This document shows, one piece after another, positions 49,990-62,800 of a stretch of 64,000 bases of DNA. The notes below the pieces were generated by a model. It had not been told where the DNA came from and did not search any database. It was given only the letters and a program-made list of their open reading frames with translations. This stretch comes from Phallus indusiatus. Its lineage: Eukaryota > Basidiomycota > Agaricomycetes > Phallales > Phallaceae. The number at the start of each line of letters is the position of its first letter. Positions within the stretch are counted from its first letter, which is position 1. Location of the stretch: positions 1,984,001 to 2,048,000 of the forward strand of contig JAQFWX010000002.1 of assembly GCA_027605045.1 (NCBI GenBank). The letters run 5' to 3'. The position numbers and the translations under genes were made by a program.

Positions 49990-52860
49990 GTGCGACGGTT
50001 GTAATACTGCGCAGTGCTAAGTAGCGTCTCAGTAAGTCTCAGTACTTCTTCCAAAGCGTTGACTTGCGTGTTTCGCTTATTACCATCCACACCAGTAACC
50101 CGGGACCCATTTCACAGTCAGGCGCATGTTCGGATTGTCTACAAGACACTTTTCAAGCTGCTCGTGGATGATCTATACGATTTATTGTCCTGGTTCTGGT
50201 TGGCCAATAGTGCAGGCCAAGATTGCGGCCTATCGTCGCGCTATTGATGGCTTTCTGTTGCATTACCGCATAAACGCCAAGACTCATACCAACAAACTCG
50301 GCCTTGAAAGCAGTGTATTCTTTGGTGGTGCCTAGGCGATAGCCCCAGCTCCCCGATTCTCTTCTGTGTTTGAGTAGTATTGCTGCAGCGCCGACTTGGT
50401 CGTCTGTCACGGATCCGTCCGAGTAAACAACGCAGGTTTCGGACTCATTTTGTCCGCCTCTTTTCTTTCTTCTCCGCTACCGGTTATGCTGACATACTCA
50501 CTGTGTTTCCAATTAGGATGTTTCCGCAAGGTCTCGACCCGTCCAAACCTGTTCCTCCCAGCCAAAGGTTCGCTTGAGGGCTTCTATCGCCGTTGGGTGA
50601 GCATGCTGTCGGTTTATTCTGTCGTGCACGATGTTGGTGGGAGATTGACAAGTCGCGCAGCTTCTTTTTGAAACATTTCGTCGAGCAGTAACTGTGCTAC
50701 GGTGTGTGCACACTGCATTCAGGGATTCTGTGGATGTTGTCCCCATAGGACCACGTGGCTCGGGCTGCTGCTCTTCGTATGTGTTCTAGTTTCCTTGCAA
50801 ATATTATCGATCCTGATACACGTGTAGTAGTTGGTTTTCGATGAATTGCTTGACACTAGACACTTACAGCGTATAAGTATAACTCGGAGTATGACCTTGT
50901 ACTACAAGCGCTTGGCATACGTGGGCGATGTTCCGTATTTCATTTGTACGACGCGCCGTCTGAGCTGCATGGTCCAGTCCAAGCCTTTGGTGTACATATT
51001 AGCCTGCTATTCTTCGAATCTCAGCTCCCGATCCAAAGTCACACTCAGGTATTACGGTGTTCAAAGGCGCGACTTCCTGGTCTCAGAGGACGAGTCTGGG
51101 TCTGCGCATGGGTGTCTTCCGGTTTTTCTTCCGCTGTTTTCTCGTCAATCCCACAAGCTTCGACCTAAACATATTGAAGCCTGAGAAGCTGTGGGTTTCG
51201 GCCCATTCCCGAGCGCCCTTCAGTCCATGTTTGTCAAACTGCGCTGAAACTTTTTGTGTGCTACAGCATACACAAAAGGTTTTGCCAGTAGCCAGGTATT
51301 GTATGTCATCGGCGATTCCTGTTCCCAGTTTATCTTTGCTCTTGCGTGGGACTACGACTAATGCCGAGCTGTAGACCTCGTAGCAAAAGAGAGATATGAT
51401 GGGGCTCCTCGGCCAATATGTAATCTTCAAATGTAAGTCGTGTTGTTCTTCCTGCAAGTGTTTCAGCAATGTAATTGGCGTACTCTATAGGAATTCGCAC
51501 TGACCTATGTATCACATCTGTAGTACATCTCCCATTCCCGATTCCCGTGTTGTTCCTTAGGTATGTCCGTCCGTTTTGCATGGTACAAAAGTGGCCCAGC
51601 GACACAGGCAGACAGGATTCTTGCAAATGTTTTTGTGCAAGTGTTATCGGCCTGTACACGCTGGGGTTCTTCAGGTAGTTCAGGCGATCCGGCTCGCGTG
51701 ACGCTACCACTATGGGTTGCTTCCAGTGCTTGGGGTAGGTCTTGTGTTCAACGATGGCTCTGACAACGGAAGCTAAACATAGCACTAGTAGATCGATGCA
51801 CTTCTTTACGGCGATGCTAGGGAAGTCGCCGGGACCTACACAGCTTTGAATGGCTTGCGTTTGGCGACAATGCGATGGATCTCTTACTCTGAGATAAGCT
51901 CGTAAGTAAGAGAACTTCGCATGTGGGTAGGTCCGTTCGGCGGATTGTATTGTCGCTGATGGGAGATCTGGGAAGAATGCCGTACGCAATACCGTCTGTT
52001 CTTGCGGCAATGATGCCTATGACGTTCGGCGTTTGGTCCTTCGAGGGCAGGGATTCAAGGTTAGGTGCCATCGCTTGCTGTCCATATCAGTTTCATTCAT
52101 GTTCATGTTCCCCAGTCAGTTCTTTCAGTGACCAACCTGGGCCTCCTAGATCATCTTCGAGTAATTGCGTCGGGTTTGCTGGTCGTCCCTGCGAATTGGG
52201 TCATTCGGCATATGGGACCTCTGTAAACGGGTTGTCGTCGTCTTTCGTAGCTGTGGTTGTGTCTTCGTGAGGCCTTTGCTCCACCATCGCTTCGAGTGGT
52301 GATAGGAAGATCCAGGACCAAACGCGGATACCGTGTGCTGGACTGTGTCTTCAAGATCATCGACAGCTAATGATACCTCGCGGTATCGTATCTGTGTGGT
52401 GCTTCAGGTCTAGTTTTTGTTTGCGAAATTCCTCCAAGGTGATGTTCCGGTAGTTTTCACGTGGTCTGAACTGTGTTGTCTAGACTTGGGGAGGTTTAAA
52501 GATTGGGTAGTGATCGGTCGATGCAGGCGTTAGTTAAGGTGCCGTTTTCACATTGGTTGATATCGTTCGGTACTGATGGCGGACGGACAGAAAACGTTGT
52601 CTAACCTGGTTTCGTTTTTGGTCGCCGTTGCCTCGAGAGCGGGTATGTCCTTTGGAAGGGCCATATGCGTGTCATATCGAGTATATCGAGTTAGCCACCG
52701 GTCTAGGCTCTCAGTTGTGAACAGGTGGTTGTTACGTCCTCCACTCCGTATTGGATAATGTCTATTGACGTCATCCAACCAGATTGTTCCCGCAAGACCA
52801 TTGCGTTCACAGTTGGAAGTCAGTATGAGCGTGCAGTATCGTTTCGTCCATCAATGCATC
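49990..52860 (-). pseudogene. Degenerate LINE (endonuclease, reverse transcriptase, RNase H)
   Basis: Minus-strand frames in order: an AP-endonuclease tail (HYPIRSGGRNNHLFTTESLD, MALPKDIPALEATATKNETR; about 52780-52560); RT fingers (YPKHWKQPIVVASREPDRLN, NPSVYRPITLAQ; about 51790-51640); the RT catalytic box as ADDIQYLATGKTF (about 51320-51280); a Cys/His segment with NIVHDRINRQHAHPTAIEAL (about 50650-50580); RNase H (VTDDQVGAAAILLKHRRESG, about 50415-50350). The architecture suits a Tad1/I-type fungal LINE. Many stops and frameshifts mean it is old and dead. No TSD or poly-A tail was located. Confidence 0.7.
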
Positions 52861-52960
52861 AGGATGCGGCGACCTCCTGGCAGCTGTGCTATTCTCAGCT
52901 CTTGCAAGGCGTTATGGATACAAGTAATATTGGAATGTACTCGAGTAATGTGGCACTGTA

Positions 52961-53740
52961 AGACAACTAAGTATATATTGTAATTATTTGATCTATAGTA
53001 GCCCACATAAATAAAAGTATGACTTTCAGACCGCATGTATCTAAATGAAAAGTTATGAAGATAGATCCCTGTATTGATTAAACTACGCACCCTTATTTGA
53101 ACTTAATAGAGCCGTCGGGATTACTCAGGGTTGACACGGGTACCAAGGACAAAATACTCAAAGCTGAGATTACGTCGAGCGACATAAGTTGAAGCTATAT
53201 GTTCAGTCCTTTACATTTATGATTATTAGCGATGATGAAACCAAATTAAGGAAGGAATGTAGCGATATACAGCAATGAAAGGCCGTGTAATCATTTGTGC
53301 TCATAATCTTCTCCTGAAAAAGGATTTCAATTGTCTTAGCACGATCGCTGCGAGTGACTTCGAAGGAGAAGGTTTCGACATCATGCACGTCATCGCTGAC
53401 GAAACCAGAGCAGCGTTGAACGATCTTTTCATGGGATGGAAGTAGACATTGAGTACTTCCTCACAGTTCGTCGGTTGCTTGAGCAATGAATGGTACATTG
53501 GTGTTATAGTACAGGAGTTTGACATCGAGTTGTGCGTATTAGACTCCCCGCGACATGTTCCTCATCTTCGCTCGTCAGGTGTTTTCATGTCGTCTTCTCC
53601 TTCAAAAGGTTATCATATCCGAATGTTCTTCGTGTCCTAGTTCAGCTTCAAATTTGATGTTGATAGGCACGAGACTGGTTTTGAAAATCGTTATAATACA
53701 AGCTGCTACCACGCTGAGAAATTTTAGCGTGTCGCATGTA
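52961..53740. other. Unassigned; possible decayed LTR near 53120-53215
   Basis: GAGCGACATAAGTTGAAGCT near 53178-53197 resembles the hairpin core shared by LTR-B/C/D/I, close to TTGACACGGG at 53131. No gene recognised. Confidence 0.35.
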
Positions 53741-54640
53741 GAAGCTACCCATGGTGAGTCCGTTGGTGTTGGTGTTGGTGTCGGCGTTGGCGGAAGCGAC
53801 AAGACGTTTCTGACATGGTATTTGTGATGCAGATACGGAGGGTGCCTTTGAAAATGCATTCAGACTTAAAGCAACCTAAGTAAACTAAATGGCTTGAGTC
53901 AACGAAAACGAACAAAAGACAATGACGACTACATACCGAACCCATCCACTAGTTCTGATTCTCTCAATCCGAACTGCGTGTTTACCCCATTGGGAATCAG
54001 TCATATTCCGTCATCCAGCCAAACTAGCAGCATAACTGCAACTAGGTCCAGGTCCATCGGCAGCGATGACGCAGTCTTGTAAGTAGCCCACCAAGTTCGG
54101 ATAGACGGGCAAGAACGCCACCAACATAGGCTTTCAAGAGTACTTCGTCTTCATTGGGAGGACAAACGCAAATTCCGGTGTATCCTCAAGTCTCTGTCAA
54201 GAGCTTCAAAGCGTTTGGTATGTTCGTAAAAGGCGAATGGATTCTAGGAACGAATGATGAGAACGGTGTCTCATGCGTCTGTTCCCACCGAGCCTGATGC
54301 GTAGACAGAAGAAATGAGGAGCGGATAAGATAGGAAACGGCTTATGGTGGAGACGATCGAGAAGACGTGTTGACTGGAAGCTCAGGAGAAGTGTTGTGGG
54401 ACGACAATACGGACGCGGCTTGTGCCACAAAGAGGAAAGGTGATGCCAACCCCGTCCGTATAATGAGGGTCTGGTGCAGAAGGGATGCAAATTAATTGGA
54501 AACTGGAGGTATATTTGTGATGATACGTACCTAATAAAGGAAAGATAAAGATAACGACATACAAGAGTGTGTTATGTATCATTGTGAGCACTGTAACCGA
54601 CACGTCGGGTGTTTCCGGGATTTGGCGCTCGATCGGAGGA
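53740..54640 (-). pseudogene. Unidentified gene remnant, copy 2
   Basis: Diverged duplicate of 49080-49850. The minus-strand 5' end could be ATG 54577 with a hydrophobic segment (MIHNTLLYVVIFIFPLL) followed by a GT donor, which would be a signal peptide exon, but later parts have stops. A GT-rich microsatellite lies inside. Confidence 0.35.
53762..53793. repeat. (GTTGGT)n-type microsatellite
   Basis: About five degenerate 6-bp units. Confidence 0.85.
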
Positions 54641-55520
54641 AGTGCTTCAACTGACGTGGCGTTGCTGGAGCAGCGACCACTGGCATATGTAGTTGTGAGG
54701 TATGTGTGTCCAAAAACCTCTCATTTTGTCCTTACGCGTTGTGTGCACTGGTCTCCATAAGAAATGGCAGCCCTCGTATCTTAGGGTTTTATTCTTAACC
54801 GGTTTCCAGATTCCTCCCGTGAACAGGACTCACCTGTAGCGACTTCCAAGTTCGTTTTAATGACCTTGTGCGTGATTTCTGTTTTTCTTTCTTAGTGCTC
54901 GTTGTCCTGAACGAGAATTTGGCAGACTAGGACCTGTGTCACCGTAAATAAATTAAACCCTCGTATTCATGGAAGCCCGGGACACCTGTGCTGGCAATTT
55001 TCTTCGTGGTCTTTCTGGATGCCCCCGGGTAGTTTGTCTGCTTCTACGTCACTTTCGTTGCCATACTGGCTTTCAACTTTCCTGAAGGTCGCAACCGAGT
55101 TTTGAAAGTGTGCCCATTAATGGCTTGTGAAACTTTGCTGTCGGCATTCCTCATCTACTTTGTCCCTCTGCGCACTTATTTTGGTATGGCATATCGGGAA
55201 GTCCATTCTTGAGTTCTTATTACCAGGTCCTGGTCACGTGTTTGATAGCAACTTGAGGATTTCTATCATTTCTCCGGTGTCATTCAAAACCCATGATCGC
55301 AATGTTTCTCCGTGTGCCAAGCCATATTCTTCTCGCTGGTCGCATTCACATCTGTTCCTCATGCAGGGCTTCGTTTTGTATTAGTGGCACTTTGCTTTCT
55401 GATAAATTGAACTGGCGATGGTTCGATTTTCTTTGTTATTGTTCTAAAACTTAAGTATATCGACCGTAGGCGATGGAGTGAGGGTCCAGCTCGACGTGGA
55501 AACCAGGTGCCATCAATATT
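54641..55520. other. Unassigned
   Basis: No convincing open frame, repeat or homology seen on either strand. Confidence 0.4.
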
Positions 55521-55523
55521 GCT

Positions 55524-55769
55524 TCACCTGTAAATTACATAAGAGATGTATGAGCCAAACAGGGCATTTAGAAAGGAATTACATTCTGCAAGCGATCTAG
55601 CTGTCTTCCATCCGAATGTGGCCATGATAAAACGTTGAGAGGATCGCAGACTAAGAAGCTGTTTCGCGAGCGGTAACGCATACATACCAAAAAATCCAGT
55701 CAATATAAAGGAGCCGACAGCAGTTAAAATCGATCGCTCGGGACGTAATTCACGTGTTTTGTTTCCCAT
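55524..55769 (-). CDS. Possible small hydrophobic protein (81 codons)
   Basis: ATG 55769 begins MGNKTRELRPERS, followed by a likely membrane segment (LTAVGSFILTGFFGMYALPL) and a C-terminal stretch with FLNALFGSYISYVIYR. There is no family recognition and no homologue in the window. It could be chance. Confidence 0.3.
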   Translation of the reverse strand: MGNKTRELRPERSILTAVGSFILTGFFGMYALPLAKQLLSLRSSQRFIMATFGWKTARSLAECNSFLNALFGSYISYVIYR

Positions 55770-57190
55770 AAATTTGCCATTAGTGGTTAAGTAGGGTTAT
55801 TCCAGTAAAGAAATTAAAGGCCAAGGCTACTTTCCCTTTTGTCAGCGTTGGAGCCATGTGCATCCGTAAGACTGTGATCGGATGTAGTCACTGGCAGGCA
55901 TGTGCTTTGATCGTGGCGACTCTCAAGGTCGATGCGCGTTTATACTTTTGATGTGCGCCGTCAGGAGGGAAGGAAAGGGAATCAGTGTTGTGTGCTGAGG
56001 GGAGCCGGACAGCTCTAGCAGGAAGAGGGAAGATACTCTGTAGGGAACTTAGGATAGGGAAATATAATATAGTTTCTCAGTGACAGTAAATAGCTCTGAA
56101 GCGAAATAAAGGGGGAAGTAAACTTCTTATTGTAAGAGTAAACTACTGAGCTTTATATACTGGGGAGACTAGTCCTTGGACCTGAGTAATGATGTCCTGG
56201 ACTTAAACAATAGAACTACTTAAGGCTGTCCACAGAGGGAAAACCTGTCCTAACTATTGTCCTAGCTAACTACTTATACTACAGTAATTCTGAACGAAAA
56301 TAAATAAAATAAAACATGGAAAATAAATGAAAAAAGCGCATATATGTTCTCAGCCTGTTGGGGAACCCCACAGTGCTCAGAGGGAAATCATGATGGGGGC
56401 ATAAAAGTCGTTGTTATTGTAGTCAAAAAGGGTTGTTTTTTATATACAGTTTGTAAATATACTTTCCAGGAAAATGGAACTAAAAGGTGATTGGGAAGGT
56501 AAAAATAGGAATTGTAAATTTCAAAATAAATTGGGACGAAAGGGAAACAAAAAGCGAAAAATAGAAAATATAGCCTATTTGTACCTCGAAGTCGCCTAGC
56601 CGTAAGGAACGGCGCATATAGCCTTCGCTTACAAATCTCCGTGTAAACTGTTTGCGCACTCATCACTTTTCAAAAAAGAAATTCAATAGGCCATAGAGGC
56701 ATATGAAAAATATTTACTATAATGCCAGAGGACTTTGTTTCATTTAGTAGTTTCAGCCCTGTCGATCGTCGGACCAGCTCCAGAATTGCACAAATAAAAT
56801 CAGCGGTGATGTTTTAGATATAGTTCAATACTATTTTGAATGACCCAGAGGCTTTCAGCTTGAAGATCGGGGGATGAACACGACTAATGCACATTGTTCC
56901 ATGTGATTTCGCAAGCTTCAGTTTCAAGTGATTCGCGTTATACTTCCATTTATGTATTTGGGTTCAACAATCGCTTTTTTGTTCAGAATCACTGACGATT
57001 TTACTACGCGATGAGAGTTTTCAATATCACATTATATACACAATCTCGAATGTTTCTTCGAAGTAAGCAGTGGACTGTATTATCATACATATTGTCACTA
57101 ATCTATCCTGTATATTGGCATCCCGGCTTAATATCAAATCATCAGCTCCAATAAGTAATATCAATCGACAGGTTTGCTCTGGCTCTGCCG
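55770..57190. other. Gene-poor interval with one hAT half-site
   Basis: TAAGGCTGTCCAC at 56221-56233 equals the outer 13 bp of the MITE at 16537. No matching second end was found nearby, so it is a truncated hAT terminus. Otherwise nothing recognisable. Confidence 0.45.
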
Positions 57191-57213
57191 ATTAAACAGC
57201 TACACGCGCTTCG

Positions 57214-59819
57214 TCATTGAGAAGGTTTCAGGGTTAACGGATTTTTTCTTGCAGAGTCTAGAAGAGGTGAAGTAGGTACCAATCACGCACGAAAAAAGTA
57301 GGACAGGAAGACGGTGACTAGGACTGACTGTTGTTGTTGGACTGTCTACCAAACAGAGCGCTAAAATCAAACCTACCCCAGGTAGAGCTTCCCGGGTTGT
57401 CAAGTCTAGCATAGATCAACTCCTGTGTCTCAGTAGTTTCATTGCTGTATCTTTCGGTTCTAGTTTCAATAGATCCCTGCTCGTTAGAGAGAGCGGTCGT
57501 AGCGGGTGTTGAAATCGGCGGGCTTGTTTCGGGAAAGGTACCCAATGGTCGCTCTAGTCATTAAAAGCTTATCAAGGATGATGAATTACCAGACATAGTG
57601 ACACATACCTGTAATATATCCAGCATATCGAGAAGCTGGAGAAGACATATATGTGTCACCCTCGGACAGAGAATGGAAATCTTCTACAGTTGAAGTCATC
57701 GTTCTAGATGCAGGCGTGCATTCGAGTTCAAGTGTCGAATGAAATATTGTAGATGCAGAATCTTCCTCTTCAGTTGGAGTAAACAAATTCACTGTTTGGT
57801 CATCTGCTGAGTAGAAGCTAAACGGTCCAGACGTCGTCCCTTCAGTGTAACCTGCAACTGTCTGAACGTCAATGGTCAGAGCCGATTCTTCATCGTGAAA
57901 TTCGACCGATTGATCACTTTCACTGTCGATGTCAATATTAGGTACGTTGTCGAATGTTGAAGTGAAATCTCGGCACCTGTACCTGATATCGGCGAAAGTT
58001 TGTACGGTGCTCAAGTTGCTTTGCTCTTCGTATTTGTGAGTTGGGAGGATCAAACTCGAATGCATAGAAGACGGTGTTGAATCAAGCCCTGAGTCTTCCG
58101 AGTCGGAAAGTACAGTTTCAACGTTTCCAGCCCCACTAGCGGCCCTCATTGCTGCCCTGATTAGATTAACATCGGATGGTCTCAATGTACCAGTGATCTC
58201 GATGGAACCTTCGGAAGTCGTTATCATAGAATCCCGCCGAGATGGTGTTGGAAAAATAATATGACTTTCTTTACGGTCAGTACTTGCACCAAGTCCGGAA
58301 TCCATGTGAAAAGAAAGCAAATGATGATCTATTATGTATGAATAGAATGAGTCAATCGTAGGTGATCAAAATAGATTTTAGTGCCACCTTCATGTGTGGA
58401 TTCCTCCACAGAGCCTCCAGTATCTTCCGAAGTTGGAGCTATAGTTTGAACAGTAGAATCATGTGATTGTTCGTGCTCGATGCTCTCATAAACAACCGAT
58501 GAAACTCCTTCCATCGTCTTTGATTCCCCCGACGACTCAAGAACTTGCGCACCTCCTGGTTGGAATAAACAAGTTGCAGAGTCACCATCGTTGAGGCGTC
58601 TACTAGAAGTGGTGCTACTGACGCCCTTCGTCGTTTGGAAGGCCTCGGGGCCAACGGATTTTCTTTTGTCTAGAAGAGATGAAATAGGCGTCAGTCTCGC
58701 ACGCAAAAAGTAGGACAGGGAGATGGTGACTGACTGGTATTGTTGTAGCTGCTCTGTCTACCAAACAGAGCGTTAAAATCAAACCTACCCCAGGTAGAGT
58801 TTCCCGGGCTGTCAAATCTAGCATAGCTCATCGACACCTCCTGTCTAGAAGTAGTAGTTTGATTGCTGTAACTTTCAGTTCTGGTTTCAGTTAATCTCTG
58901 CTCATTAGAAAGAACAGTCGTAGTCGGTGTTGAAATCGGTCGGCTTGTTTCGGAAGAGGTAGCCAATGGTCGCTCTGGTCATTAAAAGCTTATCAGGGAT
59001 GATGAATTACCAGACATAGTGACACATACCTGTAATATATCCAGCATATCGAGAAGCTGGAGAAGACATATATGTGTCACCCTCAGACAGAGAATAGAAA
59101 TCTTCTATAGTTGAAGTCATCGTTTTAGATGCAAGTATGCTTTCGGGTTCGCTTCCCGAATGAAATATTGTAGATGCAGAATCTTCCTCTTCAGTTGGAG
59201 TAAACAAATTCACTGTTTGGTCATCTGCTGAGTAGAAGGCAAACGGTCCAGACGTCGTCCCATCAGTGTAACCTGCATCAGCAACTATCTGAACGTCAAT
59301 GGTCAGAGCCGATTCTTCATCGTGAAATTCGACCGATTGACCACTTTCACTGTCGATGTCAATATTAGGTACCTCGTCGAATGTTGGAGTGAAATCTCGG
59401 CGCGAGTATCCGATATCGGCGAAAGTTTGTACGGTGCTCAAGTTGCTCTGCTCTTCGTAATCGTGAGTTGGAAGGATCAAATTTGAATGCATAGTAGAAG
59501 ACTGTGTTGAATTAAGCCTTGCGTCTTCCGAATCGGAAAGTACGGTTTCAACGTTTCCAGCCCTACTAGCGGCCCTTATTTCTGCCCTGATTAGATTAAC
59601 ATCGGATGGTCTCAGTGTGTCAGTGATCTCAATGGAACCTCCGGTACTCGTCATGGAATCCCGCCGAGTGGTCTGTCTATTAAACAGAGCGCTATAATCA
59701 AACCTACTCCAGGTAGAGCTTCCCAGACTGTCAAATCTTGCATAACTCTCCTCATTAGAAAGAACAGTCGTAGTTGAAATCGGCGGGCTCATTTCGGGAG
59801 AGGTAGCCAATGGATTTAG
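57214..59819 (-). CDS. NLR3 tail: tandemly duplicated disordered exons
   Basis: Exon 59819-59030 continues the frame after a 51-bp GT-AG intron. Units recur: start PLATSxExSxPISTxTTVLSNEQ, then YARFDSxGxSTWxRFDxxALFxRQ, then RRDSM, SIEITxTLRPSDVNLIRA, NVETVLSDSED, NIDIDSES, EEDSASTIFHS and an end SSPASRYAGYIT. Unit A is one exon, unit B is split into three, and unit C is short and final. Every intron after unit A is phase 1, so the units are interchangeable. The sequence is Ser/Thr/Asp/Glu-rich and likely disordered. No known domain. It could also be a separate gene that became fused. Confidence 0.6.
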
Positions 59820-62800
59820 CTAAGATTTTAATTAGGATTGAAAATTACTAGCTAGGATTCAAAAACGAACCGAAGCAATAGGATTATCTTCCGGGGAGAT
59901 CTCGGCAAGTGGTCGGCGATATTGATCAATGACCACAGGGGCGGTGTTTAAGACAACAGTTCCCGCAGAATCCAGGACTTGAAGGTCTCCTTGTTTGACG
60001 AGATGTTGTCCCTTGTGCCAAGCTCCGTCAGTTTTATAAGTAAATATGACCTCGTCCTCAAAATTGTCGCCAACTTCCCAGTTATCGATTTCCTCCCGAT
60101 CAAGGTCATCCCATGCTAGAACGTGTATCATATTATTATGCACGGCTGCTATGTGTGTCGCGTCGGGTGATAGGGCGATTACACGGATGCCGCGAGTAAG
60201 GCGATTGCATCCCACAAAGCGCCGTGAGTCCTTTTCTGTTGGTCCATTCCAGATGAAGCACATGTTTCTGACAGAAAGGAGCAGATCCTCCCCATTCGGA
60301 GAGAACCTTCTTGTCCAACCCGATGAGTGTTTCTGAAACCGGCGAACCATCCTCCCTGTCTGTATATCATAAACCTCCTGAAAAGAAGAGCACATGACGC
60401 GAACGATGATGTAATTGTCACTTAATGCCTGTAACTCGTGATCCTTGGTGAGCGACACAAACGAAACAAATGTCTTTTCTTGAGTATCCCAAAGTTGCAA
60501 CACATCGAATTCGGGTTGAATGCCAACGAACCTTCCAGTTGAGGAGAACATAACCTCATTCCGGGTTATGTAGTTGTTACAGAAGACTGGAATGTCTTTG
60601 AAGGGTTTGATATGAGTCTCTCTCTCATAAAAAATCATAGCTTGGCTAGTCCTGAAAGCAACCAAACGTCCGTCCGGAGAGATATAGCAAGAATGGCATT
60701 CTTTTGGCGCAATTCCTTCATTGGACTCGTATAAGACATTCCTCGTATTTTCCTCCCAGATCAAGATACCTCCATGTTCAAAACAACAGTAAACCCGTTC
60801 TCCATTCAATGAAAATACGATATCGGTGACAGCCCCCTCTTCGTTCGGACTTGTCTGACAAAGCATTTCGCCAGTAATATAGTCCCACACCCATAAATCC
60901 CCGTTATAGAAGCCAGCTGCAATTTGTCTGTTTCGAGGGGAGAATGCAAGTGCGCTTGGATGTGATGAGGGATGTCTTTGCTTGACACTGTTTTTGAACT
61001 GAGGCCTGAGGGATATAGGTAGATCGACATCCTTGCTGAAAACGTGCGCGTACTGAGGAAGAAATTGTGATGATATAAATGATTTCTTTGAGATATAAGG
61101 AAGGGCGGAAATGTAAAGATGGGGTGTGCACTCCGTCATCATCTTTCCAAATTTGAGCAAAAATTGTGATGCTTCTGCTGCGAGTGAAGCTAATTCAGGA
61201 TCCATGTCCTACATATCAAATATTTAGATTTTACACCATACATAAAGATGAACACTTACCTTTGTCATATTTATTAAGATCTGCATTCCAGAACGACCAT
61301 GATCTACTTCCGCTAATAGACTAAGCACTTCAAACAAGTACAGTAACTTGATACGAATCAAATCATTAATTTTTTCCAGAAGGTCGTCGTTAAGACTGGA
61401 ATGTTCCAGGTGATATCCCCAAAAACAACATGCATATAACAGAGAAGATGGAATTGCTTTGGCTACCCGAGAACCGAAATCCGGTACGTCTCTATTGCGT
61501 TTGTGTGACGTTTCCAGTTCGCAGATATTGAACCGGAGCATCCCATTCATGACCCGCAAACATGCGTCCGTGAAATAACTTTGGTCTGACGTATCAATGT
61601 AATACCGATTCTGAATCCCAGGCTTTTGGTCGGAACTGAGGAAAAAGTCCAAAACTGAAGTGTGTATTGGTCGAATGTGGGTGGTAGATTGACTGTCGAG
61701 GCCAATAAATAGCGAATTCAACAGCTTCAATACAACTTGAACGTTCTTGCCGTCACCACAATCAGGGCCGAAAAACTCCTGCAGGTCCGAGACTGATAGT
61801 AGCTTCCGTGAAACTATGACTGCCCCAACGCATTTTTTCAACGGAATGAGATAGTGGTCAGATTGACAACTTGGCTGGGCGTCGAGAACCCGGTGGTACA
61901 TCTCGTACAAGGAAGATGTCGATTTTGAAAGGACGATTCTGAGTCGCTGCGCTGCTTCTAATCCATCGAGTTCTAGAATGTAGTCGCATGCGATTTTTGC
62001 CCATATGAAAAGTCTTTGTGCCCTCTGAGCCAATAGGGAACGCCAATTAGTGTCTACCGTGTCCAAAGTTTCAGATATGCCAGAAAGCTTATACGAAATG
62101 ACTTTTTGAATGTCGTTTAATGTATGAGTTGAGTCAACGTCCGCCATATATTTGCAACAAACGTTTCGATGTTGATGGAACACTTTGATGTCATGTTCGG
62201 GACGAGACGTTATTATAATACGATAATTGCTGGGAAGATCTGAGCTTCGTTCAAAAAGCAAGCGCAGAAGGATTTTGCGCTCCTTTTGATCACCACTCTC
62301 GTCCAAGGCATCGATGATGATAACCATCCGTTTAGTCGTCCCTTTGGACGGCTTGATAATCATCTCGTTGAATTGTGTCTCGGGATCCGGGGACTTTCTA
62401 ACCGCAACGTCCTTGACAGCCTGTACGAGACTTCGTTTCCATAACACGTTGCGATCGGCCACGTTGCGAGAAATGGTGCTAAACAAGAATTTGAACAGTT
62501 CTTTATTAGTCCGACTGAAGCAGAAAAATGATCCGAGTTGATTATTTAGATTCTTGGCAATTGTGCGAGCGACTGCGGATTTCCCGGTTCCTGCCTGTCC
62601 GCTGAGGATGAGAACCCGTTCGGTCGTATCCTTATTAACCCATTCTTCTATCTCTTTGAGAAGCATCTCGCGAGTTCCCGGTAGGCATTTCTTCCCCTCA
62701 ACGCGTCCGACATCACTGGCGTATGGTATATCGCCAAGAAGGTTGGAAACTATTGATAGGAATTTAAGGCATCGAGTGCATACTAGAGACGGCCTTGACT

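Noticed and set aside
51119..51270. Toxin or secretion gene in the 49-55 kb interval
   Set aside because: The frames belong to the decayed LINE or lack any support.
53762..53793. Possible CRISPR-like or tandem array
   Set aside because: Simple 6-bp microsatellite without spacers, and the genome is eukaryotic.
58691..58966. Unit B first block as a stand-alone 91-codon gene
   Set aside because: It starts at TTG, and the reading continues naturally through the phase-1 introns on both sides.
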